Below are positions 8,777-18,152 of a stretch of DNA of 64,000 nt, one piece after another. The stretch is from Paenarthrobacter sp. GOM3 (lineage in GTDB: Bacteria > Actinomycetota > Actinomycetes > Actinomycetales > Micrococcaceae): the NCBI RefSeq assembly GCF_018215265.2, contig NZ_CP136562.1:3844001-3908000 (forward strand), read 5' to 3'. The notes beneath the pieces were generated by a model, which saw only the letters and a list, made by a program, of their open reading frames with translations, had not been told where the DNA came from and did no database searches. Position 1 is the first letter of the stretch, and the number at the start of each line of letters is the position of its first letter. Made by a program: the position numbers and the translations under genes.

Positions 8777-9385
8777 CTACGACTGGCTGATATCAATGCC
8801 CGTAACGGGGTCGCCGGCGCGGTCGTAGGCGAGCAGGATGGCGCCATTGGGGAATGCCTGGGGTGGCTGGGCCAATCGGAAGGCTGCGGGCACGCCGGCG
8901 CCGTCCGGGAACAATCGCTTACCCGTTCCGAACGTCAGTGGGTACAGGTACAGGTTGAGCCGGTCCACGAGGTCGGCTTCGAGGAGCGAGCGTGCCAGGA
9001 CGCCGCTGCCTATGACGTGGACGTCATTGAACCGCTCCTTCACCGCAGCCACCTCCTTCACATCCGTCAGGGCCGTCGTTCCTTCCCACCCGGGGTCGGT
9101 CAGGGTCCGCGATACGACGAACTTGGGCAGGGCGTTCAAGGTGTCGCCTATGTGGTCGCTTTGCTTTGGCCAGTACCCCGCGAAGATGTCGTAGGTCCTG
9201 CGTCCCAGGAGGAGCGCGTCCATGCGGTCAATCCCGGCGACGATCGCAGCGCCGGCTTCTTCGTCTGAATACGCAGCCTGCCAGCCGCCGAACGTGAAGC
9301 CGTCGGAAGTGTCCTCGTCGGGCCCACCCGGTGCTTGGTAGACGCCGTCGAGGGTGAGGAAAAGGTCAACAGAAAGAGTGCCCAT
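8777..9385 (-). CDS. Dihydrofolate reductase family protein (RibD C-terminal domain)
   Basis: A 202-residue NADPH-dependent reductase-fold protein of the RibD_C family. Recognisable pieces are SVDLFLTLDGVYQAPGG at the N-terminus, DALLLGRRTYDIFAGYWP, KFVVSRTL, and VIGSGVLARSLLEADLVDRL near residue 130, followed by LYPLTFGTGKRLF. These stand-alone proteins are annotated as dihydrofolate-reductase-like but rarely have that activity in vivo. The ATG at 9385 has GAAGGAA seven bases upstream; the longer frame upstream lacks support. Monocistronic, with a palindromic terminator just past its end. Confidence 0.9.
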   Translation of the reverse strand: MGTLSVDLFLTLDGVYQAPGGPDEDTSDGFTFGGWQAAYSDEEAGAAIVAGIDRMDALLLGRRTYDIFAGYWPKQSDHIGDTLNALPKFVVSRTLTDPGWEGTTALTDVKEVAAVKERFNDVHVIGSGVLARSLLEADLVDRLNLYLYPLTFGTGKRLFPDGAGVPAAFRLAQPPQAFPNGAILLAYDRAGDPVTGIDISQS

Positions 9386-9537
9386 AGTGTGTTCCTTCGG
9401 TGAAAGTCCGAGCCTGCCCTTGGATGCGGGCCATCCTAGTCCCGCTGGGCGGCAAGCGGGAGGGCGTCCGGAATCAGGGTCCACAGACCGGCCACGAACC
9501 CTCGCGCACACGGAGCAATGGGACTATTCTGGCGCGC

Positions 9538-10056
9538 ATGGCCCAGGCAACCTCGCCCGCACGTGCGTGGATCGGGACGATCGTCTTCCTCTTCCTAGCC
9601 CCCGGCGTGGTCGCGGGCCTCATCCCATGGATCATCTCCGGCTGGCGTTGGCACGACTGGGGCAGCGCCGCGGGGATCGTGGCGATATCCTCCTGGGTGG
9701 TGATCGGTGCCGGGGTGGCTTTCCTGCTGCATGCCTTCGCTCTGTTCGCCCTGCACAGCGGGACCCCTGCTCCGATCGCTCCGACGCGGACGCTCGTGGT
9801 GACGGGAGCGTACCGGTTCGTTCGGAACCCGATGTACCTCGCGGTCCTTGCAATCATCCTGGGCCAGTCCTTGTTGTTCGCCAGCTGGGCGTTGGTCCTC
9901 TATGCCCTGCTGGCGCTCGCGGCTGTGGTCGCCTTCGTGAAGGGCTACGAGGAACCAACCCTCACCAGGACATACGGTGAGCAGTACTTGGATTACCGGC
10001 GAAATGTCCCGGGATGGTGGCCCCGGCTCACCCCGTGGCGGCCAACGGAGGTGTGA
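9538..10056 (+). CDS. Isoprenylcysteine carboxyl methyltransferase (ICMT)-like membrane protein
   Basis: A 172-residue membrane methyltransferase-fold protein with about four to five hydrophobic segments. The C-terminal signature of the ICMT/phospholipid methyltransferase group is present: GAYRFVRNPMYLAVLAI and EEPTLTRTYGEQYLDYRRNVP. In bacteria such proteins probably methylate small lipids; substrate unknown. The ATG at 9538 has no Shine-Dalgarno, but TATTCT lies exactly seven bases before it (9525-9530), so the mRNA is probably leaderless. It precedes the P-type ATPase gene by five bases and may be cotranscribed with it. Confidence 0.85.
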   Translation: MAQATSPARAWIGTIVFLFLAPGVVAGLIPWIISGWRWHDWGSAAGIVAISSWVVIGAGVAFLLHAFALFALHSGTPAPIAPTRTLVVTGAYRFVRNPMYLAVLAIILGQSLLFASWALVLYALLALAAVVAFVKGYEEPTLTRTYGEQYLDYRRNVPGWWPRLTPWRPTEV

Positions 10057-10061
10057 GTGGC

Positions 10062-12485
10062 ATGGAGAAGGACCTTCAAAGGGCAACCGTCCGGCAGAAC
10101 GTGTCATCGACGCAGGGGCTGGGCGCGGCAGACGTTGCCGAGAGGGTCGCCGCCGGACAAACCAACGCCTTTGTCCAGGACACCAGCCGCAGCGTGTGGA
10201 GCATCGTCCGCGCCAACGTTCTCACACTGTTCAACGGCATCATCCTTGCCTGCTTCATCGTCCTCTTCGCGATCGGTCGCTGGCAGGATGCCCTGTTCGG
10301 CTTCAGTGCCATCGCGAACGCAGTTATCGGCAGTGTCCAGGAATACCGGGCCAAGCGGGCCTTGGACCGCTTGGCACTGCTGAACGCACCACATGCACGG
10401 GTAATGCGCGAAGGTTCGGAAGCGGAAATCCCACTGGGTGATGTGGTTCTGGACGACACCCTTGTCCTCAGGGCCGGGGACCAGGTGCCGGCAGATGCGG
10501 TGGTCACGGGATCACGCGGCCTGCAGGTGGACGAATCCATGCTCACGGGTGAGTCCGATGCCGTGGAGAAGACGTCCGAAGACAGGGTCCTGTCCGGCTC
10601 CGTGGTGGTTGCCGGGGAGGGAACGGCCGTGGTGGACAAGGTTGGTGCTGATTCCTTCGCGAACTCGCTCGCCGCGGAAGCCAAGAGATTTTCGCTGGTG
10701 GCCTCGGAACTGCGCTCCTCCATCGATCGGGTCCTCAAGTGGGTGACGTGGTTCGTGGGCCCCGTGGCTTTGTTGGTCCTGAACGCACAGATGATTGCCC
10801 AGGGCGGGTGGGCCCATGCCTCCTCGAGTGGCGCCTGGCTGGACGCGGCCACCGCCACCATCGCGTCCGTCGTCGCGATGGTTCCTTTGGGGCTGGTGCT
10901 CATGACCAGCATTACGTTCGCCGTGGGGGCCGTGAAACTGGCCCGCCAGCAGGTCCTCGTCCAGGAGTTGCCCGCCGTCGAAGGCCTGGCGCGCGTGGAC
11001 ATCATCTGCCTGGACAAGACGGGTACCCTCACCCAAGGCGACATCGTTTTCGACGCCGCCCACCCACTGACAGTCCGGGCAGGGTGGGAAGCCATTCTGG
11101 CTTGGTATGGGGTGCAAAATGACGCCAATGCCACGGCCCGCAGCCTCGCCGGGCAGTTCACCATTCCACCCGCCGAACCACCAACGGACCGGGTTCCGTT
11201 CTCCTCGGCCCGCAAGTGGAGCGCCGTGGTGTTCGACCAGGGCATGTGGATCCTGGGCGGACCTGAGATGGTGTTCCCGGCCCGCAACTCCACCGACCCC
11301 GCCCAGCAGCAGCTCGCGATCAAGGCCCGGGACCTGGCCGCAACCGGCCGCCGGACACTGGTCCTGGCCCACGGAACTCCAACACAGGACGAGACCGTTC
11401 CCGCTGACGCTGTTCCCGTGGTGCTGCTGACCTTCAAGGAGAACATTCGCTCCGACGCTGCCGAAACGCTCTCCTACTTCGCCGCACAAGATGTGGATGT
11501 ACGGATCATTTCAGGGGACAACCCGCACACAGTGGCCGCGATTGCGCGGGAGGTAGGGCTCCAGGCACCGCATGGTTTCGATGCCCGGGAACTGCCGGAA
11601 GGGGACCAGGAATTCCTGGAAGCCATCAACAACAACGTGGTGTTTGGCCGAGTGACGCCCGACCAGAAGAAGCGGATTGTCCTGGCCCTGAAGTCGGCCG
11701 GCCGTACCGTGGCGATGACCGGTGACGGGGTGAACGATGCCCTGGCCATCAAGGAGGCCGACATCGGCGTCGCCATGAATTCCGGCGCGGCGGCCACGAA
11801 GGCAGTGGCACGGCTGGTGCTCCTCGATGGGAAGTTCTCGCACTTGCCAAGCGTGGTGGCTGAAGGCAGGCAAGTGATCGCGAACATCGAACGGGTTTCC
11901 ATGCTGTTCCTGACCAAGACCGCCTACGCCACCTTCCTGGCCATCGCGTTCGGCATCCTCCTGCTCCCGTTCCCTTTCCTCCCCCGGCAGCTCTCGGTCA
12001 CCGACGGACTCACCATCGGCATCCCGGCCTTCTTCCTGGCGCTGTTGCCCAACGCCCAGCGCTACATTCCGGGTTTCCTCCGGCGGTCGCTGACCTTCGC
12101 CGTCCCGGCGGGAGTGGCCGTGACGCTGGGGCTTGCGTCCTATGCGCGCCTGGCCGCCAACATGGCCATCCCCGAAGTCGAGATCAGGACGGGGTCCACC
12201 CTCATCCTGGCCATCATCGGCATCTGGATCCTGGTGGTGCTATCACGGCCAGTGACCCGGTTCAAGGGACTGGTGATCGGCGCCATGATGGTGGGCCTGG
12301 TCCTGGTGTATTCCGTGCGCGCCGCGCGGGACTTCCTGCAGTTCACTGACCCCACGCTCCCTACTGCGCTACTCATCCTGGGAACGTCCGCGGCCTGTAT
12401 CGGGCTGATCGAGATTGTCCGTTTCGTGCACCGCCGGGTGGCGTACCGGGACGCCCAGGAAGCCCTGCATCACCCCTCGAAGTAG
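10062..12485 (+). CDS. Cation-translocating P-type ATPase, CtpE-like
   Basis: An 807-residue pump. It has the actuator TGES loop near residue 161, the phosphorylation site DKTGTLTQG with Asp at about 318, and the hinge motif TGDGVNDALAIKEADIGVAM. The M4 helix reads VVAMVPLGLVLM rather than the CPx of heavy-metal pumps. The pattern resembles mycobacterial CtpE, a Ca2+-uptake type ATPase. Two N-terminal and about six C-terminal membrane segments flank the catalytic domains. ATG at 10062 follows GGAGG at 10047-10051. The last 16 bases overlap the convergent membrane-protein gene. Ion specificity (Ca2+ likely) is inferred from family resemblance. Confidence 0.9.
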   Translation: MEKDLQRATVRQNVSSTQGLGAADVAERVAAGQTNAFVQDTSRSVWSIVRANVLTLFNGIILACFIVLFAIGRWQDALFGFSAIANAVIGSVQEYRAKRALDRLALLNAPHARVMREGSEAEIPLGDVVLDDTLVLRAGDQVPADAVVTGSRGLQVDESMLTGESDAVEKTSEDRVLSGSVVVAGEGTAVVDKVGADSFANSLAAEAKRFSLVASELRSSIDRVLKWVTWFVGPVALLVLNAQMIAQGGWAHASSSGAWLDAATATIASVVAMVPLGLVLMTSITFAVGAVKLARQQVLVQELPAVEGLARVDIICLDKTGTLTQGDIVFDAAHPLTVRAGWEAILAWYGVQNDANATARSLAGQFTIPPAEPPTDRVPFSSARKWSAVVFDQGMWILGGPEMVFPARNSTDPAQQQLAIKARDLAATGRRTLVLAHGTPTQDETVPADAVPVVLLTFKENIRSDAAETLSYFAAQDVDVRIISGDNPHTVAAIAREVGLQAPHGFDARELPEGDQEFLEAINNNVVFGRVTPDQKKRIVLALKSAGRTVAMTGDGVNDALAIKEADIGVAMNSGAAATKAVARLVLLDGKFSHLPSVVAEGRQVIANIERVSMLFLTKTAYATFLAIAFGILLLPFPFLPRQLSVTDGLTIGIPAFFLALLPNAQRYIPGFLRRSLTFAVPAGVAVTLGLASYARLAANMAIPEVEIRTGSTLILAIIGIWILVVLSRPVTRFKGLVIGAMMVGLVLVYSVRAARDFLQFTDPTLPTALLILGTSAACIGLIEIVRFVHRRVAYRDAQEALHHPSK

Positions 12486-12877
12486 CGGCGACCCCGCGCC
12501 GTCCACAACGGCACCAGCACCATCACCGTTGCGATGGATTGGGAAATGACCGCGGACCAGTCTCCGTCAGCGCCGATGATGAGGTCCAGCACGGCGAAGG
12601 CCACCCCGAGCAGCATGACCGCTGTAGCACCGCGACGGGCCGCTGCGCTTCCCCGCGCTACACCGGACGCCAGGCCGATGACCAACAACCCAAAAAGGAC
12701 CATCCCCGCACCGAGCAGGGTGATGGGAAAGGCGATGCCACCGGACTGGGCCTCGGGCGTGTAGCGCAGGAAGATTGTGAGGATTCCCAGAAGGATCTGG
12801 GCGATGCCGCCGATGTACATCAGCACCACCGAAAACGTCACCGCGCCAGGGCGCTTGGGTCGCTCCCCCGTCATCAT
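12470..12877 (-). CDS. Small integral membrane protein, four predicted TM segments
   Basis: A 135-residue protein with hydrophobic stretches at about 12-35, 47-68, 80-100 and 108-126 and a basic tail (RGRRYFEG). It resembles the small DUF7144-type four-helix membrane proteins common in actinobacteria, with no known activity. The two ATGs at 12877 and 12874 are equally placed, with GGGGG A upstream. It overlaps the end of the convergent P-type ATPase gene by 16 bases, so expression of each may influence the other. Confidence 0.78.
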   Translation of the reverse strand: MMTGERPKRPGAVTFSVVLMYIGGIAQILLGILTIFLRYTPEAQSGGIAFPITLLGAGMVLFGLLVIGLASGVARGSAAARRGATAVMLLGVAFAVLDLIIGADGDWSAVISQSIATVMVLVPLWTARGRRYFEG

Positions 12878-12957
12878 GGACTGAGCATAGACGAGCGCTC
12901 CTGAGGACTGGCAGGGGTCCAGTGCGGGTTAACACGTTTTGTCACACAATTAACCGA

Positions 12958-13003
12958 CTATTCATACCCGGCTTGAACGCGGTCAACTCGGGCTTCATAG
13001 GGT
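12958..13003 (+). promoter_or_regulatory. Candidate promoter and Pho-box-like repeats upstream of phoD
   Basis: TAGGGT at 12998-13003 lies seven bases before the phoD ATG, with TTGAAC at 12973-12978 as a possible -35 (19-base spacer). The stretch 12960-12999 holds TTCATACCCGG, TTGAACGCGGT and TTCATAGGGT at roughly 11-base steps, loosely like the actinobacterial PHO box GTTCACC. PhoP control is plausible for a secreted phosphatase but the match is weak. Confidence 0.35.
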
Positions 13004-13010
13004 CGGCTGT

Positions 13011-14603
13011 ATGGAAAACATCTCCCGCAGGTCCCTCATCTCCGCCGGACTCGGCGCCGGTCTCGTCGCCGGTGTGTCAGCCGCGATGCCGCAGGCCGCT
13101 GTTGCGGTTTCAACAGCGGACGACGCCGGTCTCCGCACCTACCCGTTTACGCTCGGCATCGCGTCGGGCGAACCATGGCCCGACGGGTTCGTCATCTGGA
13201 CACGCCTGGCAGTGAATCCCGTGGCCGAGGATGGCCTGGGCAGCATGCCTTCCCGCAACGTCGCCGTCTCCTGGGAAGTCGCAGAAGACCCCGCCATGCG
13301 CCGGGTGGTAGCCCGCGGCGTCGAGCATGCCAGGATCGAATCCGCCCATTCCGTGCACGCCGAGATTAAGGGCCTTAGGCCGGGCCGGGAGTACTTCTAC
13401 CGTTTCCGTACCGGACGGCACCTGAGCGAAGTGGGCCGCACACTGACCAGCCCTGCGCCCGGAGAGACCCCAGCTGCGCTGGCCATGGCCTTCGCGAGCT
13501 GCGCCCAGTATGAGCACGGCTATTTCACCCCGTACAGGCGACTTGCCGAAGACCACCCTGACCTGGTGCTCCACCTTGGCGACTACCTCTACGAGTACAA
13601 GAAGGGCGGCTACGTGATCGGCGGCGGGAATCCCCGCGACCACGAAGGGCCCGAGACGGTCAGCCTGGCAAGCTACCGCCAGCGGCACGCCCAGTACAAG
13701 GCCGACGCCGACCTGCAGGCCGCGCACGCGATAGCCCCGTGGCTGGTGGTGTGGGATGACCACGAGGTGGACAACAACTGGGCTGACGACGTACCCGAGA
13801 ACAGCGACGCCAGCCAACTCAACGACACCACCGAGCATTTCCGGCAACGTCGCGCGGCCGCGTTCCAGGCGTACTACGAGAACATGCCGCTTCGTCCGTC
13901 GTCGGTCCCGGCTGGGTTCGACATGAAGATCTACCGCACCATCCAGTGGGGCCAGCTGGCCAACTTCCACATGATGGACACCCGCCAGTACCGGGACGAC
14001 CAGCTCGCCGGCGACGGTTGGCGGAAGAACGTGGCCGAACGTTTGGACGAGAACAGGACCATCACCGGCGCTGAGCAGGAAAAATGGCTCCTTGACGGCT
14101 TCAGGAGCTCCACCCAGCGGTGGGACATCATTGGCCAGCAGGTGTTCTTTGCCGAGCGCGACAGGGACAAGGCACCGGACATCGACGACGTCTCCATGGA
14201 CGGCTGGGACGGTTACGCTGCGTCCCGCCGCCGCATCACCCAAGGTTGGGTAGACGCCAAGGTGCGCAACGCCGTCGTGCTCACCGGCGACGTCCACCGC
14301 CACTGGGCCACCGACCTCAAGGTGGACTACAAGGACCCGGCCGCAGCCGTTGTAGGGTCGGAACTGGTGTGCTCGTCCATCACTTCGACGGGCGACGGGA
14401 CGGGGTCCACCACGGACGCCACCATGGCCTGGAATCCACACCTGAAGTTCTACAACGACAACCGCGGCTACGTGAACACGCGCATCACCAAGGACGCAAT
14501 GACCGCGGACTTCCGGGTGCTTGACCACGTCACCACACCGGGCGCTCCCGTTAGGACCAAGAAGTCCTTCACGATCAACGACCGCGTCCCCGGCAGGAGC
14601 TGA
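13011..14603 (+). CDS. phoD: Alkaline phosphatase D family protein, Tat-secreted
   Basis: A 530-residue exported phosphodiesterase/alkaline phosphatase of the PhoD family, which needs Fe3+ and Ca2+ in characterised members and scavenges phosphate from organic esters. The twin-arginine signal is SRRSLI at residues 5-10, followed by a hydrophobic stretch and AVA cleavage region near 33. The N-terminal PhoD domain has FTLGIASGEPWPDGFVIWTRL; metal-binding motifs include FASCAQYEHG, LHLGDYLYEY, VWDDHEVDNN and LTGDVHRHW. The ATG at 13011 has a -10-like hexamer directly before it, suggesting a leaderless transcript. The end overlaps the convergent GMC oxidoreductase gene by 29 bases. Confidence 0.93.
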   Translation: MENISRRSLISAGLGAGLVAGVSAAMPQAAVAVSTADDAGLRTYPFTLGIASGEPWPDGFVIWTRLAVNPVAEDGLGSMPSRNVAVSWEVAEDPAMRRVVARGVEHARIESAHSVHAEIKGLRPGREYFYRFRTGRHLSEVGRTLTSPAPGETPAALAMAFASCAQYEHGYFTPYRRLAEDHPDLVLHLGDYLYEYKKGGYVIGGGNPRDHEGPETVSLASYRQRHAQYKADADLQAAHAIAPWLVVWDDHEVDNNWADDVPENSDASQLNDTTEHFRQRRAAAFQAYYENMPLRPSSVPAGFDMKIYRTIQWGQLANFHMMDTRQYRDDQLAGDGWRKNVAERLDENRTITGAEQEKWLLDGFRSSTQRWDIIGQQVFFAERDRDKAPDIDDVSMDGWDGYAASRRRITQGWVDAKVRNAVVLTGDVHRHWATDLKVDYKDPAAAVVGSELVCSSITSTGDGTGSTTDATMAWNPHLKFYNDNRGYVNTRITKDAMTADFRVLDHVTTPGAPVRTKKSFTINDRVPGRS

Positions 14604-16119
14604 GGAGCAGCTCCGATGCCTTCTCCCCGATCATGATGGACGGGGCGTTCGTGTTTCCGCTGGGAACGAACGGAATGATGGATGCATCGGCCACCCGCAG
14701 ACCCTCGATTCCGCGGACACGGAGCTGCGGATCCACCACCGAGAGGTCGTCAACGCCCATCTTGCACGTGCCAACCTGGTGGTGATAGGTCCCAGCTACC
14801 TGACGGGCGAACTCCCGGACCTGATCCCGGCTCTGGACAGTGGGTCCGGGGGTGAACTCGGACTTCCGGAAGGGCGCGAAGGCCTCCTGCTCTCCGATTT
14901 CCCGGCACATAATGATCGCGTCCACCAACGCCTCAACGTCGTACTCCTCCGCGAGGATATTGGGATCCACCAGCGGCGCTGCCGCAGGATCAGCCGACGC
15001 CAGGCGCAGCGTTCCACGGGACCTGGGACGCACAATCCCGGGCGCAATGGTGTACCCGTGTTGGGGAGCAGCGCCACCGTCGGTGGGATACGGCAAGTGG
15101 AGGAAAAGCGGCTGGAGGTCCGGGGCTTCCTCGTCGGTCTGGTTGCTGTGGGCGTAGAGCTGGCTTTCCAGCAGGTTGTGGCGGCCGGCAACCAACGGTC
15201 CTGATGCCTCGTAGATGTTTCCCGCCAGCAGGTGGTCGTGGAGGTTTTCTCCAACGCCCGGCAAATCCACCACCGAGTCGATCCCAAGGTCCCGGAGCTG
15301 TTCCGACGGACCGATCCCCGAAAGCAACAGGATCTTCGGGGAACCAATGGCACCGGCGCTGATGATCACTTCAGCGCCCGCCTCCGCCCGAAGCACCTCA
15401 CCATCACGGTGATATTCGACGCCGGTGGCTCGCCCGCCGTCGACTACTATCCGGCTGACCAGCGCGTCCGTGGTGACCTTCAAACCAGGATGGTCCAGCA
15501 CCGGCGCCACGAAGCTCTGCCACGCGCTGGCGCGCTTTCCGTCCTTGGTGGTGGTGTGATTAAAGCCGACGCCGGTCATCTGGATTCCGTTGAAATCCTC
15601 CGTTTCGGTGTGGCCCAGTTCCTTCGCGGCATCAACAAATGCCTGGGCAGCAGGATGCCGCTCCGCGATGCGCTCCACGTGGAGAGGCCCGCCTTTGCCG
15701 TGGAACTCGCTGGCGCCGTCTGCGTGGTCTTCGGACTTCTTGAAGAGCGGCAGGACCTCGTCCCAGGACCAGCCTTCGGCACCGTTGGCGGCCCACGAAT
15801 CGTAGTCGCTCTTGTGTCCACGGATGTAGATCATGCCGTTCAGGGAGCTGCTGCCGCCAAGGACCCTGCCACGCGGCCAATAGAGGCTCCGGTTATGGGC
15901 GTGCTTCTGCGGTGTGGTCATGACAGCCCAGTCGTTGACCCCGGTCAACAACAAGGGCCAGCCTTGCGGGCTGTGGATGTTGGGGTCGGTGTCCACGGAT
16001 CCGGCCTCAATGACGTGGACCGTGTGTCCGGCGTCCAGCAGACGGCGCACGACGACGCTGCCTGCCGAGCCTGCTCCGACCACTACATAGTCGGCACGAT
16101 GGGTTTGGTTTTCAGCCAT
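14575..16119 (-). CDS. GMC family oxidoreductase (choline dehydrogenase-like)
   Basis: A 514-residue FAD-dependent glucose-methanol-choline oxidoreductase. The N-terminal ADP-binding motif is YVVVGAGSAGSVVVRRLLDAG, then VIEAGS. GMC signature 1 is RGRVLGGSSSLNGMIYIRGH, signature 2 is GAIGSPKILLLSGIGP. The C-terminal catalytic histidine region is GTYHHQVGTCKMG, and a conserved asparagine follows in VPSGNTNAPSIMIGEKA. Oxidises an alcohol, probably choline-like or another primary alcohol, with electrons passed to an unknown acceptor. ATG at 16119 follows AAGGAGG. It is divergent from an AraC-type activator, its likely regulator. Confidence 0.93.
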   Translation of the reverse strand: MAENQTHRADYVVVGAGSAGSVVVRRLLDAGHTVHVIEAGSVDTDPNIHSPQGWPLLLTGVNDWAVMTTPQKHAHNRSLYWPRGRVLGGSSSLNGMIYIRGHKSDYDSWAANGAEGWSWDEVLPLFKKSEDHADGASEFHGKGGPLHVERIAERHPAAQAFVDAAKELGHTETEDFNGIQMTGVGFNHTTTKDGKRASAWQSFVAPVLDHPGLKVTTDALVSRIVVDGGRATGVEYHRDGEVLRAEAGAEVIISAGAIGSPKILLLSGIGPSEQLRDLGIDSVVDLPGVGENLHDHLLAGNIYEASGPLVAGRHNLLESQLYAHSNQTDEEAPDLQPLFLHLPYPTDGGAAPQHGYTIAPGIVRPRSRGTLRLASADPAAAPLVDPNILAEEYDVEALVDAIIMCREIGEQEAFAPFRKSEFTPGPTVQSRDQVREFARQVAGTYHHQVGTCKMGVDDLSVVDPQLRVRGIEGLRVADASIIPFVPSGNTNAPSIMIGEKASELLLSSCRGRGR

Positions 16120-16330
16120 GGGTTCCTCCTTGAACACATCAAACTCCGGGTCTGGCGGGGTGCCTTCCCCAGCAGTCTGCCGCGAACCGCCGTCGTGATT
16201 CTTGACCCGGCGCGCACAGCACTGCGCACCATCCGCACGTTTGTGATACGGATCACCATCACTCCGGGAGCCGTGGGACACTGGAGGAACCGCCACCTGC
16301 GTCCGAGCGTCATTTCAAAGGAGAGTCGAC

Positions 16331-17308
16331 GTGACCGGTGTCATCACCAGACAGCCGCGTGAAGAATTCACTACCAAGGCCCTTGCCAGGACCGATCGTT
16401 TTGACGCGTGGAACCAGGCCGTCAACAATGCTTTCGTCCCGCTGACCGTCGTGGCCCGGGACCCGGGAGAGTTCGACGGCGGACTCATCAACCAAACCGT
16501 CGGACCGGTCTTCCTCAGTGCTGTGTCCGGCACGGCGAGCCACGTCAGCCGCGACCAACGCCAGATTCAGGCCAACGATCCCGGCCTGGTGAAACTGGGC
16601 CTCCAACTCAGGGGCTACTCCGTGGTGGCCCAGGACGGGCGCGAGGCCGCCCTGACCCCGGGCGACTTCGCCATCTACGACACCACCCGGCCGTACGACC
16701 TCTACTTCGACGACGCCTTCCGGATGATGGTGGTCATGTTCCCGCCCGAAGCCCTCCACCTGAACCGCAAAAGCATCGCCACACTCACCGCTTCAAGGGT
16801 CTCCGGCAGGCAGGGCCTGGGGTCCCTGACGTCCGCCCTTCTCGGGGCAGTGGCGAAGCAACTCCACGAAGGCGCAGTGTCTGACGCCGCCACTGTTTCG
16901 GATGCGCTCATGAACCTGGTGTCGGCCGTGTTCGCCGAACGGGTCCCGCCGTCGTCGCCCTTATCGTCCGAGCGGCTCGCGTTGATGGAGCGGATCGAGG
17001 CGTTCGTTGCGGACCGCCTGGGCGACCCCGAACTGACCGTCAGTGACATCGCCGCGGCCCACAATGTATCCGTCCGGTACCTCCAAAAGCTCTTCGAAGA
17101 GCGCGAAGACACTGTGAGCGCCTGGCTGCGCCGGCAGCGATTGGAGAAATGCCGCACAGATCTGGTGGACCCGCGCCTACAGACCCGCCCGGTCTCCGCC
17201 GTCGGGATGCACTGGGGCTTCACCGATGCGTCCAGTTTCTCGCGAGCGTTCAAGACCGCGTTCGGCTATTCGCCGTCGGAGTATCGCTACTCGTACCGCC
17301 CGGCCTAG
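16331..17308 (+). CDS. AraC family transcriptional regulator with N-terminal ligand-binding domain
   Basis: A 325-residue activator. The N-terminal 180 residues form an AraC-binding-like domain of the type found in FeaR (DRFDAWNQAVNNAFVPL, GDFAIYDTTRPYDLYF). The C-terminal double helix-turn-helix spans about residues 225-325, with YLQKLFEEREDTVSAWLRRQRLE and the second-helix motif WGFTDASSFSRAFKTAFGYSPSEYR. GTG at 16331 follows AAAGGAG. It is transcribed away from the GMC oxidoreductase; FeaR-type proteins often activate a neighbouring alcohol or amine oxidation gene, so that gene is the likely target. Inducer unknown. Confidence 0.9.
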   Translation: MTGVITRQPREEFTTKALARTDRFDAWNQAVNNAFVPLTVVARDPGEFDGGLINQTVGPVFLSAVSGTASHVSRDQRQIQANDPGLVKLGLQLRGYSVVAQDGREAALTPGDFAIYDTTRPYDLYFDDAFRMMVVMFPPEALHLNRKSIATLTASRVSGRQGLGSLTSALLGAVAKQLHEGAVSDAATVSDALMNLVSAVFAERVPPSSPLSSERLALMERIEAFVADRLGDPELTVSDIAAAHNVSVRYLQKLFEEREDTVSAWLRRQRLEKCRTDLVDPRLQTRPVSAVGMHWGFTDASSFSRAFKTAFGYSPSEYRYSYRPA

Positions 17309-17444
17309 CCCGGGGCCGCATTCAACGACAGGGCCCGCATTCAACCGAATGGAGTTACCCCTGAATCCCAGTGACTAGGGGCATCTGCGGGAGTAGCCTT
17401 GTTCCAGTTGATTTAGTGGATCTCTGTCCGGCTGGGGTTCTGCC

Positions 17445-18104
17445 GTGGGCCATGTGCGTTCGTCGCTGTCCGACCTCTTGGGGGTACTTTCCGACGCCGT
17501 CGCCCCTCAGCACGTCAGGTTCGACGACGGGTCCCCCACCGCCGTCGTTCCTCCACCAGACGCTCCGGTCACGGTGCGGGCGGTAACCCTAAGCAGGGTT
17601 GGGCGGTCCCGCCGCGAGGGGCCGGTCCTGGACCTCGAGCTGAGGGTTGCGGTGGAGTGCCACGGTCCGGAACAGCTGGACAACATGGAGCAACTGCTGC
17701 TGGCGGTTGAACTCCACAGCCAGTACTCCGTGGTTTCCAACGGCGAATTCCGGCAGGACGAGTACTCCGGCGCCATCCAGCAGGGACTGGGGTTCCTGGT
17801 TCGCATCCCGGTGTCCCTCCGCTTCGAGGAACCGTCCGATCCTCCAGCCCGGCCTGCGGAGGGGATGTCAGGAGCGGGCCGCCGGATCCGGGGACGGCTG
17901 GTGGACGTGCATAACAAGGGCATTCCCGACGCCTACATCCATGCCCATTCATCCGCTACTGCTGCCGTGAGTGACGCGACGGGGCACTTTGAGGTCCTGA
18001 CATCTTCCGATGAACTCCAACACTTCGCTGTTGCCGTGGACGGCACCGAACGGGAAGTCTCGGCCAGCACCAAGAGCCTTCCCTTGATTATTCGCTGGGT
18101 CTGA
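17445..18104 (+). CDS. Protein of unknown function with C-terminal carboxypeptidase-regulatory-like (Ig-type) domain
   Basis: A 219-residue soluble protein in two parts. Residues 1-120 include VLDLELRVAVECHGPEQLDN and MEQLLLAVELHSQYSV, loosely like the N-terminal DUF4255 (Pvc16) fold. Residues about 145-219 are a small beta-sandwich: GRRIRGRLVDVHNKGIPDAY, then VSDATGHFEVLTS, typical of carboxypeptidase-regulatory-like repeats. GTG at 17445 with GGGG nine bases upstream. No contractile injection genes are nearby, so the Pvc16 resemblance is only a suggestion. Monocistronic between the AraC gene and the aminotransferase. Confidence 0.7.
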   Translation: MGHVRSSLSDLLGVLSDAVAPQHVRFDDGSPTAVVPPPDAPVTVRAVTLSRVGRSRREGPVLDLELRVAVECHGPEQLDNMEQLLLAVELHSQYSVVSNGEFRQDEYSGAIQQGLGFLVRIPVSLRFEEPSDPPARPAEGMSGAGRRIRGRLVDVHNKGIPDAYIHAHSSATAAVSDATGHFEVLTSSDELQHFAVAVDGTEREVSASTKSLPLIIRWV

Positions 18105-18152
18105 TTCTGGAATCATTTGTTCACCCGGGCCGATCCCATGAAATGATCAACC

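Noticed and set aside
13110..14528. Minus-strand reading frame (472 codons) opposite phoD
   Set aside because: Valine/glycine-rich antisense shadow with no family signature; PhoD is clearly the coding strand.
16243..16256. GTGAT-N4-ATCAC palindrome as AraC operator
   Set aside because: Five-base arms in a GC-rich region are not distinctive, and AraC proteins usually bind direct repeats; kept out of the feature list.
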